From positions 186,001 to 250,000 of the forward strand of contig NZ_PQGA01000002.1 in the NCBI RefSeq assembly GCF_002917095.1: a stretch of 64,000 nt of DNA, read 5' to 3'. How positions within the stretch are numbered: the first letter of the stretch is position 1; the number at the start of each line of letters is the position of its first letter. Under the pieces are notes generated by a model. It was not told the DNA's origin and ran no database searches. It saw only the letters and a list, made by a program, of their open reading frames with translations. Position numbers and translations under genes: made by a program. Positions 1 through 8,888 of this stretch are shown here, one piece after another. This stretch comes from Paraburkholderia eburnea. GTDB taxonomy: Bacteria; Pseudomonadota; Gammaproteobacteria; Burkholderiales; Burkholderiaceae.

Positions 1-1379
1 TGGTGTTCGTGCGGCTGATGCGCGACATCGTGCACTACGAGATGATTCAGACTTCGGGGCAGCCTTCGACGTGGCTCGACGATCCGGTCGCGCGTAACCG
101 CTATCTCACGCAATTCGTCGATGGCGAGAGCCAGGTGTATATGAAGCGCTTCTACACGCGCTATCAGGGCAAGAGCAACGACGAGGCGATGGCGCTGCTG
201 CTGCAGCACACGCGCAAGGGGCCGGCGCGCATCGCGACAGTGCTGCGCAGCGTGGACCCCGACATCAAGCCTGCCGAGTTCAATGCGCAGATGCGCGCGC
301 AGCTCAAGAACACCAAATTCCAGTGGCTCGACGACGAGGATCTGGCGAAGTACTACGACAAGTACGCGATCGACAAATTCAACCTCAACGATCGCGGCTA
401 TATCTCGGGGATTCATCCGCTCGAACTGTGGCTGCTCAACTATCTGCGCGCGCATCCGGATGCAACGCTCGCCCAGGTCCAGCAGCAAAGCCGCGATGTG
501 CGTCTCTACACTTACAAGTGGCTCTTCAAGACGCGCTATCACGCGACCCAGGATCGCCGTATCCGCCGCATGATCGAACTGCAGGCCTATGACGCGATCG
601 GCAAGTCGTGGCGCGCGCTTGGCTATCCGTTCGACAGCATCACGCCGTCGTATGGCGCGGCGATCGGCGCATCGGGCGACCGTCCGGCGGCGCTGGCCTA
701 TCTGATCGGGCTGGTATCGAGCGATGGCGAAAAACTGCCGACGCATAGTTTCGAATCGCTCGACTTCGCGCGCGGCACGCCTTATGAAACGCGTTTCGTG
801 CATGCGTCCACGCCGCCGCAGCCGCTGATCTCGCCGCAGATCGCCAAGGTGACGCGCGAGTTGTTGAATTCGGTGGTGGAGGGCGGCACGGCCAAGCGTC
901 TCGCCGACGGCATGCCGATGCCCGACGGCAAGATGCTGCCGGTCTACGGCAAGACGGGGACGGGCGACCAGCGCTTCAACGTGTATGCGCCAGGCGCGCG
1001 TCTGATTGAATCGCGCAAGGTGAACCGCAGCGCGACTTTCGTGTTCGTGATCGGTAATCGCTTCTACGGCACGCTGACTGCATGGGTGCATGAGCCCTAT
1101 GCGGCGCGCTACACCTTCACGAGCGCGCTGTCGGTGCAACTGCTGAAGTCGCTCGCGCCGGTGCTGCAACCGCTGCTGGAGGATAAAAGCGCGCCGGACG
1201 GCAAGCTCAAGACCGCAGCCCAACCGCCGCAGGTGACGTTGATCGACACCGAAACGGGCGCGACGCAGCAGGTGAGCTGGACGCAGCTCACGCGGGCGAG
1301 CACGCCCGGGTGGAGCAGCACGGTGCCCGGATTTTATTCGGATGCCGAATCATCGATAAAGGTGTCGGCCGGGAAGTGA
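1..1379 (+). CDS. Transglycosylase/transpeptidase (class A penicillin-binding protein-like), C-terminal part
   Basis: The reading frame enters from the left edge, so only the last ~459 residues are present. A KTGTGD segment near residue 320 matches the KTG box of penicillin-binding transpeptidases. About 100 residues earlier, a conserved stretch (PSYGAAIGASGDRPAALA) resembles the segment after the SxN motif in class A PBPs. The SxxK nucleophile and the glycosyltransferase domain are not in the window and presumably lie upstream. The family cross-links peptidoglycan in the periplasm. The C-terminal ~90 residues are low-complexity and Pro/Thr-rich. A perfect hairpin with A and T tracts follows 33 bp after the stop, so this gene ends its transcription unit. 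The fold assignment is good; whether it is a canonical PBP1 or the longer Burkholderia-type transglycosylase-domain protein cannot be decided here. Confidence 0.8.
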   Translation, partial: VFVRLMRDIVHYEMIQTSGQPSTWLDDPVARNRYLTQFVDGESQVYMKRFYTRYQGKSNDEAMALLLQHTRKGPARIATVLRSVDPDIKPAEFNAQMRAQLKNTKFQWLDDEDLAKYYDKYAIDKFNLNDRGYISGIHPLELWLLNYLRAHPDATLAQVQQQSRDVRLYTYKWLFKTRYHATQDRRIRRMIELQAYDAIGKSWRALGYPFDSITPSYGAAIGASGDRPAALAYLIGLVSSDGEKLPTHSFESLDFARGTPYETRFVHASTPPQPLISPQIAKVTRELLNSVVEGGTAKRLADGMPMPDGKMLPVYGKTGTGDQRFNVYAPGARLIESRKVNRSATFVFVIGNRFYGTLTAWVHEPYAARYTFTSALSVQLLKSLAPVLQPLLEDKSAPDGKLKTAAQPPQVTLIDTETGATQQVSWTQLTRASTPGWSSTVPGFYSDAESSIKVSAGK

Positions 1380-1412
1380 TTGGCGTTTGAGCGGATTATT
1401 CGACGCGATAGC

Positions 1413-1451
1413 AAAAGGCCTGAACCGCTGTAAAACGCGTTCAGGCCTTTT
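1413..1451. terminator. Bidirectional rho-independent terminator
   Basis: Perfect 13-bp inverted repeat (1413-1425 with 1439-1451; arm AAAAGGCCTGAAC) with a 13-nt loop. The A tract at its left and T tract at its right let it work on both strands. It separates the plus-strand PBP gene from the convergent minus-strand lipoprotein gene ending at 1466. Confidence 0.9.
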
Positions 1452-1465
1452 TCGTTACTTTTTCG

Positions 1466-1993
1466 TCAGTAAGCGCCTGCAGGCGGCGGGGGGGCCGATC
1501 CCGGCGGCGGAGGCGGCAGATAGCGCTGTTGCGGCTGGTAAGTCTGATACGGCTGCTGCGTCTGCATATGTCCCGCGACCGGAATGCGGTTGCCGTTGGC
1601 GTACATGCACTGGAGATACGCATTGTCGTAGTTGCGTTGCACCTGGTACGCCGAACCCTGTGCGTTGCCCATACCCACGGCGCTGCCGGCCAGCAGGCCC
1701 GCGCCCGCGCCGATGGCCGCGCCCTGGCCGCCGCCGAACGCCGCGCCCGCAGCCGCGCCGAGCGCCGTACCGACCACGGCGCTACCCACTGCCGAATTGG
1801 TCGCCGCCTGATTGGTGGAGACGCCACCCGACTGCTGGAAGGCGAACTGGCGGCAGTTGTAATCGTCGTTGCGGAACTGGTCGTAAGTCTTGCCGGTGCC
1901 CGGCAGGGCCATCACGCTCGGCCCGGTCGGCACCACGGCGCACGCGCTCAGGAGGCCCGCGGCAGCGAGCAGCGCGAAATAAGTCGTTTTCAT
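1466..1993 (-). CDS. Glycine-zipper family lipoprotein
   Basis: A 175-residue protein. The start is placed at the ATG complementary to 1991-1993, because it opens a lipoprotein signal peptide with lipobox LLSAC (Cys18). Upstream in-frame codons give an unlikely N terminus. Residues ~68-115 form a Gly/Ala-rich segment with GxxxG repeats, typical of YMGG-like glycine zippers that insert in or associate with the outer membrane. The C-terminal third is Gln/Pro/Tyr-rich, ending in polyproline. It lies 23 bp downstream of the 2017-2397 gene on the same strand, so the two probably form one small envelope-protein operon. Specific function unknown. Confidence 0.8.
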   Translation of the reverse strand: MKTTYFALLAAAGLLSACAVVPTGPSVMALPGTGKTYDQFRNDDYNCRQFAFQQSGGVSTNQAATNSAVGSAVVGTALGAAAGAAFGGGQGAAIGAGAGLLAGSAVGMGNAQGSAYQVQRNYDNAYLQCMYANGNRIPVAGHMQTQQPYQTYQPQQRYLPPPPPGSAPPPPAGAY

Positions 1994-2016
1994 GTGCGGC
2001 TCGATCTCGTCAAAAA

Positions 2017-2397
2017 TCAATTCGAAGGCGCCGGTTGGGCCGGCACGGCGCGCCAGCCCGACGAGCACTGCTTCACGTACGGGTAATAGGTTTTCGATGC
2101 GTCGCAGTAGTACCAGGTGTCGCCGTTGTCGCTGGCGCCCGGACCATCTGCGGGGCCAGGCTGGTAGTTTCCTGCGGCCGCTTGCGGCTGGCCCTGTTCG
2201 ATATAGTCAGGAGCGTCCGGCGGCGGCGCAACGATCACGGGCGGCGGCGGCCCCCAGTAGTACGGCGCGGGCGCGACCGGATAGTAATAGGGCACGCCGC
2301 CGCCAATGTAGACGCCGACGTGCGCCGCCTGCGCCGCACCGCTTGCACAGGCGATGGCCGCGACGGCGGCTCCAAGTATCAATTTCGACCTTCTCAC
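2017..2397 (-). CDS. Small exported hypothetical protein, Pro/Tyr-rich
   Basis: A 126-residue protein starting at a GTG (complement of 2395-2397). A GGAG ribosome-binding site 6 nt upstream and a signal peptide starting VRRSKLILGAAVAA decide this start over an ATG further out. The mature part begins AHVGVYIGGGVPYYY and is rich in Pro, Tyr and Gly. Two cysteines (YYCDAS and KQCSSGW) sit near the C terminus and could form a disulfide. It is typical of small periplasmic or outer-membrane-associated proteins in Burkholderiales. It is first in a two-gene unit with the lipoprotein at 1466-1993. No function can be assigned. Confidence 0.75.
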   Translation of the reverse strand: MRRSKLILGAAVAAIACASGAAQAAHVGVYIGGGVPYYYPVAPAPYYWGPPPPVIVAPPPDAPDYIEQGQPQAAAGNYQPGPADGPGASDNGDTWYYCDASKTYYPYVKQCSSGWRAVPAQPAPSN

Positions 2398-3143
2398 AAC
2401 GTTCTCCAGGACGGATGGGTTCGGGCAGCCGGCTGGCGGGACCTTGTCCCGCACGAGCGCGCCCTCGCATCTTCCAACGCTAAGTCATCGTAGTGCGCAA
2501 GGCAATTACCGGAATTGCACCGTTTTTTCGAGTTGTTACAAAGGAAAGGGCGCGTGGGCGACCCAGTGCTTCGTTATGTCCCTATCGGCGTGCAAGCTGC
2601 GGCTTCATGGCGCGATCCATCGGCTTCGCGCGTCGGGATACCGCGCAGGGGCCTGTTCGTGCGGGGATGCCTTGTAATAATTGGACATCGGTGGGGACAT
2701 GGTGCTGGGGCGATCTGGCAGCACGATCTTTTATTGAAACCACGAGCGCGCGTATTTCAATGCCCCTATGAAATTAATTGCGGCGCAGGATATTTTCGAC
2801 CCTATATTTTCATCGCGTGCCATTTTTCCTGAATAATTTGAAAGAAAATAAAAATCGCTGCGCCCTCAATGCCCGTAAACACGGAAAAGAAAACGTTTGC
2901 CTTGGAGAAAACCCTAGTCAAGCCTCGCACTATCTGGGACGTTATAGCGCTGGTAGGGAAAGCCAGTTTGCCGTTGGTGGATTCGCCACGCATTAAAGCG
3001 ATTCGGCTAAGCCGAACGTTAATAAACACATTACAAAAGCCATTGAGAGAGCGCCTGCAATATGAGAAAGGGGTTGCCGGCACTACGCGGGATTGCGCCT
3101 GAAAAGCCAGGTCTCGCGGACCACAAAACTACGAGGGAAAACG
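2398..3143. other. Long intergenic region, lower G+C on its right half
   Basis: About 745 bp between the divergent envelope genes and the chemotaxis operon. Short open frames here (for example 2869-3102) have no ribosome-binding site and no recognisable protein character. From about 2740 to 3060 the DNA is clearly A+T-richer than its surroundings and probably holds the promoter of the chemotaxis operon. A TAAA...GCCGAACG pair at 2994-3018 only loosely resembles a flagellar sigma-28 promoter and its spacing is about 2 bp short. Confidence 0.5.
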
Positions 3144-4841
3144 ATGGAACATTCGACGCCGGACCGTGAGCTCGAACTGGTCGAGTTGAGCGCGGTAAGC
3201 GCCGCACTCAACCGGGTGCAGGCCGTGATCGAGTTCGATCTGCAGGGCATCATCCTGCACGCCAACGACAATTTTCTGAAGACGCTTGGCTACACGCTGG
3301 AAGAAGTGCGCGGCAAGCACCACCGGATGTTCTGTGATCCTGAATATGCGCGTAGCGATGCTTATCGTGCGTTCTGGGATCGTCTCGGCCGTGGCGAGCT
3401 GGACCGCGGCGAATACCGGCGCCTTGGGCGCGACGGCCGCGAGATCTGGATCAACGCCTCGTATAACCCGGTGCTCGATAAGCAAGGCCGCCCGTACAAG
3501 ATCATCAAGTTTGCCACCGACATCACGCAAGCCAAGCAGGAGCATGCCGAATCAGCAGGGCGTCTGCGCGCGATCGACAAGGCCCAGGCCGTGATCGAGT
3601 TCGATACCGCGGGTATCGTGCTGCACGCGAACCAGAACTTCCTCGACACGCTCGGCTACCGTCTCGACGAAATCCAGGGCAAGCATCACCGCATGTTCTG
3701 CGAAGAAGCGTACGCGGCCGCGCCCGAATATCGCGAGTTCTGGGCCAAGCTCAACCGCGGCGAGTACGACATGGGCCGCTACAAGCGCATTGGCAAGGGC
3801 GGGCGCGTCGTGTGGATCCAGGCGACCTATAACCCGATCTTCGACGTGAACGGCCGTCTCTACAAGGTCGTGAAGTTCGCCAACGACGTGACTGCACAGG
3901 TCGAGTTGGAAGAGAGCGTGAAGCACCGCGCCGAAGACGATCAGCGCAAGGTTGAAAAGCTGCTGGAAACCGTGCGCAAAGCGGCGTCGGGCGATCTGAG
4001 CGGCGAAGTGAACGTGCAAGGCGACGAGCCGATCGACCAGCTTGCCGGCGGCATCAAGAGCATGATGAGCGACCTCGCGGGCGTGATCGGCAAGGTGGTG
4101 GAATCGGCGGGCACGTTCAAGGATTCGTCGCAGGACATCGCGGCGCGTGCCGATACCGTCGCGGGCGGCGCGCAGTTGCTCGGCGCGACCGTCGAGGAAA
4201 TGAACGCGTCGATCGAGGAGCTGACCGCGTCGATCAATTCAATCGCCGACAACTCGCGCGGCGCCGATCAACTCGCCAAGGACACGCAGCAGGAAGCGGA
4301 ACGCGGCTCGAAGGCCGTTACGCGCTCGATCGAAGCGATGGAGCTGATCAACCGTTCGTCGGAAGACATCGGCGAAATCATCAAGGTAATTGGCGAGATC
4401 GCGAGCCAGACCAATCTGCTCGCCTTCAACGCGGCGATCGAAGCGGCGCGCGCGGGTGAGCACGGCCTGGGCTTTTCGGTGGTGGCCGACGAAGTGCGCA
4501 AACTCGCGGAACGCTCGTCGCAGGCGACCAAGGAAATCTCCAAGCTGATCAACGAGTCGGTCAAGCGCGTCGCGCAAGGCAGCGAGATTTCGAAGCAGGC
4601 TGGCGAGGCATTCGAGCGCATCCTGAGCGGCGTGAGCCGCACCACCCAGGCGATTTCTGAAATCTCCTGCGGCGCCGACGAACAGCTGGTCGCCGCGCGC
4701 GAAGTGGCCGCCGCGATCCAGCAGGTCGCCGAGGAGACCGAAAAGTCGGCCGGCGCCTGCGACACCATTGCCCGTGCGGCGGCCTCCCTCAAGGGCGGCG
4801 CCGAAGGCCTCGACAAGACGGTGGCGCGCTTTGTCGTCTGA
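3144..4841 (+). CDS. Methyl-accepting chemotaxis protein with two PAS domains, soluble
   Basis: A 565-residue chemoreceptor. The ATG at 3144 follows a GAGGG site and begins METH-type coding (MEHSTPDRE). Two tandem PAS domains occupy residues ~15-130 and ~140-250. Their sequences are closely similar (GKHHRMFC appears in both), pointing to an internal duplication. A C-terminal MCP signalling domain carries the conserved hairpin tip ([19 protein letters not shown]), which contacts CheA and CheW. No transmembrane segment is visible, so this is probably a cytoplasmic Aer-like receptor sensing redox, oxygen or an intracellular ligand via PAS. No C-terminal CheR-docking pentapeptide is seen (it ends ARFVV). 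It heads the operon with cheR, cheD and the triple-CheW gene. Confidence 0.93.
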   Translation: MEHSTPDRELELVELSAVSAALNRVQAVIEFDLQGIILHANDNFLKTLGYTLEEVRGKHHRMFCDPEYARSDAYRAFWDRLGRGELDRGEYRRLGRDGREIWINASYNPVLDKQGRPYKIIKFATDITQAKQEHAESAGRLRAIDKAQAVIEFDTAGIVLHANQNFLDTLGYRLDEIQGKHHRMFCEEAYAAAPEYREFWAKLNRGEYDMGRYKRIGKGGRVVWIQATYNPIFDVNGRLYKVVKFANDVTAQVELEESVKHRAEDDQRKVEKLLETVRKAASGDLSGEVNVQGDEPIDQLAGGIKSMMSDLAGVIGKVVESAGTFKDSSQDIAARADTVAGGAQLLGATVEEMNASIEELTASINSIADNSRGADQLAKDTQQEAERGSKAVTRSIEAMELINRSSEDIGEIIKVIGEIASQTNLLAFNAAIEAARAGEHGLGFSVVADEVRKLAERSSQATKEISKLINESVKRVAQGSEISKQAGEAFERILSGVSRTTQAISEISCGADEQLVAAREVAAAIQQVAEETEKSAGACDTIARAAASLKGGAEGLDKTVARFVV

Positions 4842-4859
4842 CGCGCGGGGGCAACGGCA

Positions 4860-5711
4860 ATGGATATCGATAAGGATGTCGAAGCATCGGTGCAGCGTGC
4901 GCTGATCGAAAAGGTGCGCCGTCATACGGGCATCGCCATGAACGAGCGCAAGTGGACCATGCTCAAGGGGCGCTTGCGCCGGCGCGTGATGGCGCTCGGT
5001 TTGCCGGACTATCGCGACTATCTTCAGGTGCTCGATGCGAGCAGCGAGGAAGTGCGCGATTTCATCGATCTCGTGACGACGAACGAGACCTCGTTCTTTC
5101 GCACGCCGCGCATCTGGGAATATTTCGCCCAGTCGTATCTGCCGCAATGGCACGCGGCGCACGCGGGCACGCCGCTGCGCATCTGGTCGGCGGCGGCGTC
5201 GAGCGGCGAGGAAGCATGGACCACGGCCATGCTGTGCGAAGAGTTTCGCGCCAGTGAACCGGCGTTTCGCTACGCCGTCGTCGGCACGGACATTTCGGAC
5301 GGCATTCTGGCGAGCGCGCGCTCGGGCCGCTATCAGGGCCGCAATATCGAAGGCCTGCGTGCCAGCCATCCGGCGCTGTTGCAGAAGTGGTTTCGCAGCG
5401 AGGGCGCGCAGGCCACCGTCAACGACGCGCTGCGCGCGCACGTTTCGTTTCGTCAACACAACCTCTATGCGTTGCCGCGCGATCTGGGCCAGTTCGATCT
5501 GGTTCTGTTGCGCAATGTGCTGATCTATTTCGACCTCGACGGGCAGCATGCCGTGCTGTCCAACGTGCGCCGCGCGATGAAGCCCGATGCCGTGCTGATC
5601 GTGGGCGAGTCGGAGTCGCTCAGCCGTGTGTCGACGGGCTTCACGTTCGAGCAGCCGCTGATTTATCGCAACGGCCGTCCTCGTGAGGAGCGCGACCATG
5701 AGCACGCGTGA
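4860..5711 (+). CDS. cheR: Chemotaxis protein methyltransferase CheR
   Basis: A 283-residue protein of normal length for CheR. It transfers methyl groups from S-adenosylmethionine to glutamates of chemoreceptors during adaptation. Visible motifs: an N-terminal helical domain; TTNETSFFR at the domain boundary; the SAM-binding segment IWSAAASSGEEAW; GTDISDGILASAR; and the hallmark LLRNVLIYFD. It lies 18 bp after the receptor gene. Its last 14 bp overlap cheD, so CheR and CheD are translationally coupled. No cheB methylesterase is adjacent, which is unusual because CheR and CheB normally work against each other. Confidence 0.95.
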   Translation: MDIDKDVEASVQRALIEKVRRHTGIAMNERKWTMLKGRLRRRVMALGLPDYRDYLQVLDASSEEVRDFIDLVTTNETSFFRTPRIWEYFAQSYLPQWHAAHAGTPLRIWSAAASSGEEAWTTAMLCEEFRASEPAFRYAVVGTDISDGILASARSGRYQGRNIEGLRASHPALLQKWFRSEGAQATVNDALRAHVSFRQHNLYALPRDLGQFDLVLLRNVLIYFDLDGQHAVLSNVRRAMKPDAVLIVGESESLSRVSTGFTFEQPLIYRNGRPREERDHEHA

Positions 5712-6198
5712 CCTGCAGGTGAAGATGTGCGAGATCGCGGTCAGCAGCGGCAGCGATGCCCGCGTCCTGCGCGCGACGCTGGGATCATGCGTGGGCATCG
5801 GGTTGCTGTGGCGCGCGCGAGACACCTATGGCCTGGCGCACTGCTTGTTGCCGCAACCGGTTGGCCATACGCGCTACGCGGTGCCCGGCGCGCAACTCGG
5901 CAACGGCGCCAAGTACGTGATCGACGCGCTGCCTGCGCTGATTTCGATGATGGGTGCAGGGTCCGCGCCGGATGGCGAGATCGAAGCCGTGCTCGCGGGC
6001 GGAGCCAACATGATGCAGCACCGCACCACGCTGCACGAGCCAATCGGCGAACTCAACGTACGCATGGCGCAGCAAGTGCTGGCGGGTGCGGGCATGCGTG
6101 TCGTCCACATGGATGTGGGCGGCGAGTGCGGGCGGCAACTCACCATCGACTGCGAGCAGCCGCACTATGCGGTGCGCCGCTTTTCGCGCCCGGCTTAG
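5698..6198 (+). CDS. cheD: Chemoreceptor glutamine deamidase CheD
   Basis: A 166-residue CheD-family protein. It deamidates specific glutamines of chemoreceptors and thereby supports adaptation. The ATG at 5698 is preceded by GAGGAG. The catalytic triad of the family is recognisable: Thr and Cys in ATLGSCVGIG and His in GLAHCLLP. The conserved VLAGGANMM segment follows. It overlaps the end of cheR by 14 bp. A gap of 90 bp separates it from the triple-CheW gene, but no terminator is evident there and the genes share strand and topic. Confidence 0.93.
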   Translation: MSTRDLQVKMCEIAVSSGSDARVLRATLGSCVGIGLLWRARDTYGLAHCLLPQPVGHTRYAVPGAQLGNGAKYVIDALPALISMMGAGSAPDGEIEAVLAGGANMMQHRTTLHEPIGELNVRMAQQVLAGAGMRVVHMDVGGECGRQLTIDCEQPHYAVRRFSRPA

Positions 6199-6288
6199 GC
6201 GGGGCGAGCATAACGCAAATGCGCGCAACGCACGCAACGTAAGCGGCGACATCCGCATCACAACGCTCATATCAAACGGAGCTTGACG

Positions 6289-7782
6289 ATGAATCATCGT
6301 TCGCTGGCCGGTAGTGGCCAGCTTGAGCTATACGGGTCGTTTCACCTGGCCGGGACGGAGCTGGCGCTGCCCGTCACCTCGCTCCAGGAAGTGGTCAATC
6401 ATCCCGGCACGCTCACACCTGTACCGCTTGCGCCGTCCTATCTGCTTGGGTTTTTCAATCTGCGCGGCACGCTCATTCCGGTGGTCGATCTGCGCCAGTT
6501 GTTGAATCTGCCACCCGAGGGCGCGACGGGCGTGCGCAAGATCGCCATCGTCGAAACGGCGAATGCGCGCGTGGGTCTGCAATTCGACGCCACGGGCGAG
6601 ATCCTGCGGGTGCCCAAGGATCAGGTGGTCGCCATTGGGACGGTGGAGGGCAGCGCGCCTTCGGCGATCGGCGCGGTACTGAAGCTCGATGGCGGCGAGC
6701 GCATTCTGCAGGTGCTTTCCGCCGCCGCGCTGCTGCAATTGCGCGATGTGCCGCATCTGGCCGAACCGGTTGTGCGTACAACGGAGCGGCGTGCGCAGCA
6801 AGGCCTGCGACGTCAGAACGTGTCGTTCAAGGTCGGCGGCACGGCGCTCGCGCTGCCAATGGACGCGATTCAGGAGATCATCCGCGTGCCGGCGCTTCAA
6901 CACTCGCCGTTTGCCGACGACGTCTGCATCGGCATGCTCAATCTGCGTGGCGCGACGGTGCCGGTGCTCGATTTCGGACGGTTCCTGGGCTTCGCGCGTG
7001 CATCCGATTACGAAGTTTCAGCCGATGAGCGGCGCATCGTCGTACTGCGTCGCGATGAACTTTACTTCGGACTGCTGGTGGATGAGGTGGCGAGCATCGT
7101 CGCGTATCGTGACGATCAGATTCTACCGATGCCGTCCTATGGCGCAGCGCACCGCTCGCTGTTCGCCGGCTACCTGGCCGCCGACGGCGTGGCGGGCGTG
7201 TTGCTCGTGAGCGCCGACGCGCTCTATGAGAACGCGCGCATCGCGGCGGTGGCGGCGGGTCATCGCGATCTCTATCGCAAGGCTACGGAGACTGCCACCG
7301 CCGCGCAGAAGCGCGGCAACGGCACGCGTCAAACGATCGTGACGTTCCGCATCGGTCAACTGGTCGGCGTTCGTATCGCCGAATTGCGCGAGGTGATCGA
7401 CTATCGCGACGACATCGTGAAGACGCCGGGGCTGCCCGCCTTTGTGCGGGGCGTGCTGAATCTGCGCGGCGTGATCGTGACGGTGATCGACGTGCGGGCG
7501 ATGTACGCGATGCCGCCCTATGAAGACCTCGCGCACGCGAAGATCCTGATCGTCGAGCATCATGGCGAGAAGTATGGCCTGCTGGTCGATTCGGTCGAGG
7601 ACATCGTCACGCTCAAGGGCGGCACGCAACTGACCATGCCCACGATGCTCACGCGCGGGGCTGGCGTGAACGTGCGCAGTGACATGCGTGAGGCGGTGGA
7701 ATTGCCGGGGCTGGGCACGCTGATGCTGCTCGACCCTGTATCGCTGTGCGAACGCGTCGCGCTGGAAGCGGCGGCGGCCTGA
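6289..7782 (+). CDS. Chemotaxis scaffold protein with three tandem CheW domains
   Basis: A 497-residue protein built of three CheW-like domains (roughly 10-145, 180-315 and 345-490). Each carries its own NLRG motif (FFNLRGTLIPVVD, MLNLRGATVPVLD, VLNLRGVIVTVID). CheW couples receptors to the CheA kinase; ordinary CheW has one such domain of ~150 residues. The ATG at 6289 is chosen over a TTG at 6283 because GGAG lies 7 nt upstream of it. No CheA histidine kinase, receiver or methyl-accepting part is fused. It may act as a multivalent linker in receptor arrays of the PAS-MCP encoded upstream; that role is an inference. Confidence 0.9.
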   Translation: MNHRSLAGSGQLELYGSFHLAGTELALPVTSLQEVVNHPGTLTPVPLAPSYLLGFFNLRGTLIPVVDLRQLLNLPPEGATGVRKIAIVETANARVGLQFDATGEILRVPKDQVVAIGTVEGSAPSAIGAVLKLDGGERILQVLSAAALLQLRDVPHLAEPVVRTTERRAQQGLRRQNVSFKVGGTALALPMDAIQEIIRVPALQHSPFADDVCIGMLNLRGATVPVLDFGRFLGFARASDYEVSADERRIVVLRRDELYFGLLVDEVASIVAYRDDQILPMPSYGAAHRSLFAGYLAADGVAGVLLVSADALYENARIAAVAAGHRDLYRKATETATAAQKRGNGTRQTIVTFRIGQLVGVRIAELREVIDYRDDIVKTPGLPAFVRGVLNLRGVIVTVIDVRAMYAMPPYEDLAHAKILIVEHHGEKYGLLVDSVEDIVTLKGGTQLTMPTMLTRGAGVNVRSDMREAVELPGLGTLMLLDPVSLCERVALEAAAA

Positions 7783-7806
7783 AGCGGATTTCGTGACTTC
7801 CGGCCA

Positions 7807-8817
7807 TCAGGCTTCCAGCGCGAGCGTCGCGAAGGAGGCGAGCCAGTGCTCGCCCATATAGTCGCCGGCTACGTGCGCCCGCGCGGCGTTCAGGTGCGTC
7901 TGCGCCGCGTCTTGCAGGACCCCGGCGCGCGCATCGCCTTGGGGCAATACGCGTGCAAGTGTGCGCTGGCACCACGCGCGGCTCAGATTCAATCCATCCA
8001 GATGCGCAATCTTGCCGTCGCTGCGATCGGTGACCGTGGCGGGCACGAATAGCGTGACGGGTTCGCGCGCGGCGAGGGCCGGCAGAAAGCGCGTGAACCA
8101 TGCGTTGAATTCGTCGGCGCTCATCACGCGGCTCATCAAGACCGCTTCCATCAGCGCGGGAGAGAGGAATTCATCGCCCGACGGCTCCCAGGCCTGGCAA
8201 TAGGCATCGTCCTCGTGCCAGCGGCGCGCCGTACTTTCAATCAGGATTGCTAATGAATTGAGCGATGTTTGCCGCGCGAAATCCAGTGTAAGCGTCAGCG
8301 CGAATGCGGTGTTGAAATGCGTGCCCACACGCAGCGGATAAGTCGCCTTCGGCAAGAACTCCTCGAAACGCTCGACGAAAGCCTCCGTAAGCGGCGCGAG
8401 TGCGCGCGACCAGCGCAGCGCTTGCGGCGACGCCATGCCGTGCAACTGCCCCGCGAGCGCAAGCAGCCACGCCCAGCCATACGGGCGCTCGAAGTTGCGG
8501 TTGTGCGGCAAGTCGAGATAGGCACGCTCGGCGGCCATCTTCTCTTCGGTGAAATGCCCGTCGATCACGGCGACAATGCGCGGCGCTTCGGGCAAATCGG
8601 GAAAGCGCGCCAGCAGATGCGCGGCGAGCCAGTAGCCATGCACGCACGAGTGCCAGTCGTAGCTGCCGTAGAACACGGGATGCAACGCGCGCGGCCCCTG
8701 CACGTCCTGCGGCCCGGCGAGCGAATGCGTGAGCCTGTTCGGATATTCGCGCGTGAGATGCGCGAGCGCGAGCGAGGCAAAGCGTGAGGCAAGCGTAGCG
8801 GTGAGGGTGCTGTGCAT
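7807..8817 (-). CDS. DUF2891 domain-containing protein
   Basis: A 336-residue protein recognised as DUF2891 from the YDWHSCVHGYW motif, the GTHFNTAFAL segment and the EPSGDEFLSP segment. The last two resemble active-site regions of alpha/alpha-barrel glycan-processing enzymes. No signal peptide is seen, so it is presumably cytoplasmic. The reaction is unknown. The gene is convergent with the chemotaxis operon (24 bp between stops) and is followed upstream by the TetR gene on the same strand, 71 bp away. Confidence 0.85.
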   Translation of the reverse strand: MHSTLTATLASRFASLALAHLTREYPNRLTHSLAGPQDVQGPRALHPVFYGSYDWHSCVHGYWLAAHLLARFPDLPEAPRIVAVIDGHFTEEKMAAERAYLDLPHNRNFERPYGWAWLLALAGQLHGMASPQALRWSRALAPLTEAFVERFEEFLPKATYPLRVGTHFNTAFALTLTLDFARQTSLNSLAILIESTARRWHEDDAYCQAWEPSGDEFLSPALMEAVLMSRVMSADEFNAWFTRFLPALAAREPVTLFVPATVTDRSDGKIAHLDGLNLSRAWCQRTLARVLPQGDARAGVLQDAAQTHLNAARAHVAGDYMGEHWLASFATLALEA

Positions 8818-8888
8818 GGCGTCGGAGGCGTGGAGGAAGACGCCCGCCAGCTTAGCGCGAAATCCATCCGGGTCGCCGGCGCGCTGCC

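Noticed and set aside
2994..3018. TAAA...GCCGAACG upstream of the chemotaxis operon as a flagellar promoter
   Set aside because: The spacing is about 2 bp short and the -10 match is incomplete.
2869..3102. 77-codon open frame in the long intergenic region
   Set aside because: No ribosome-binding site, no family resemblance, and it runs into the chemoreceptor leader.
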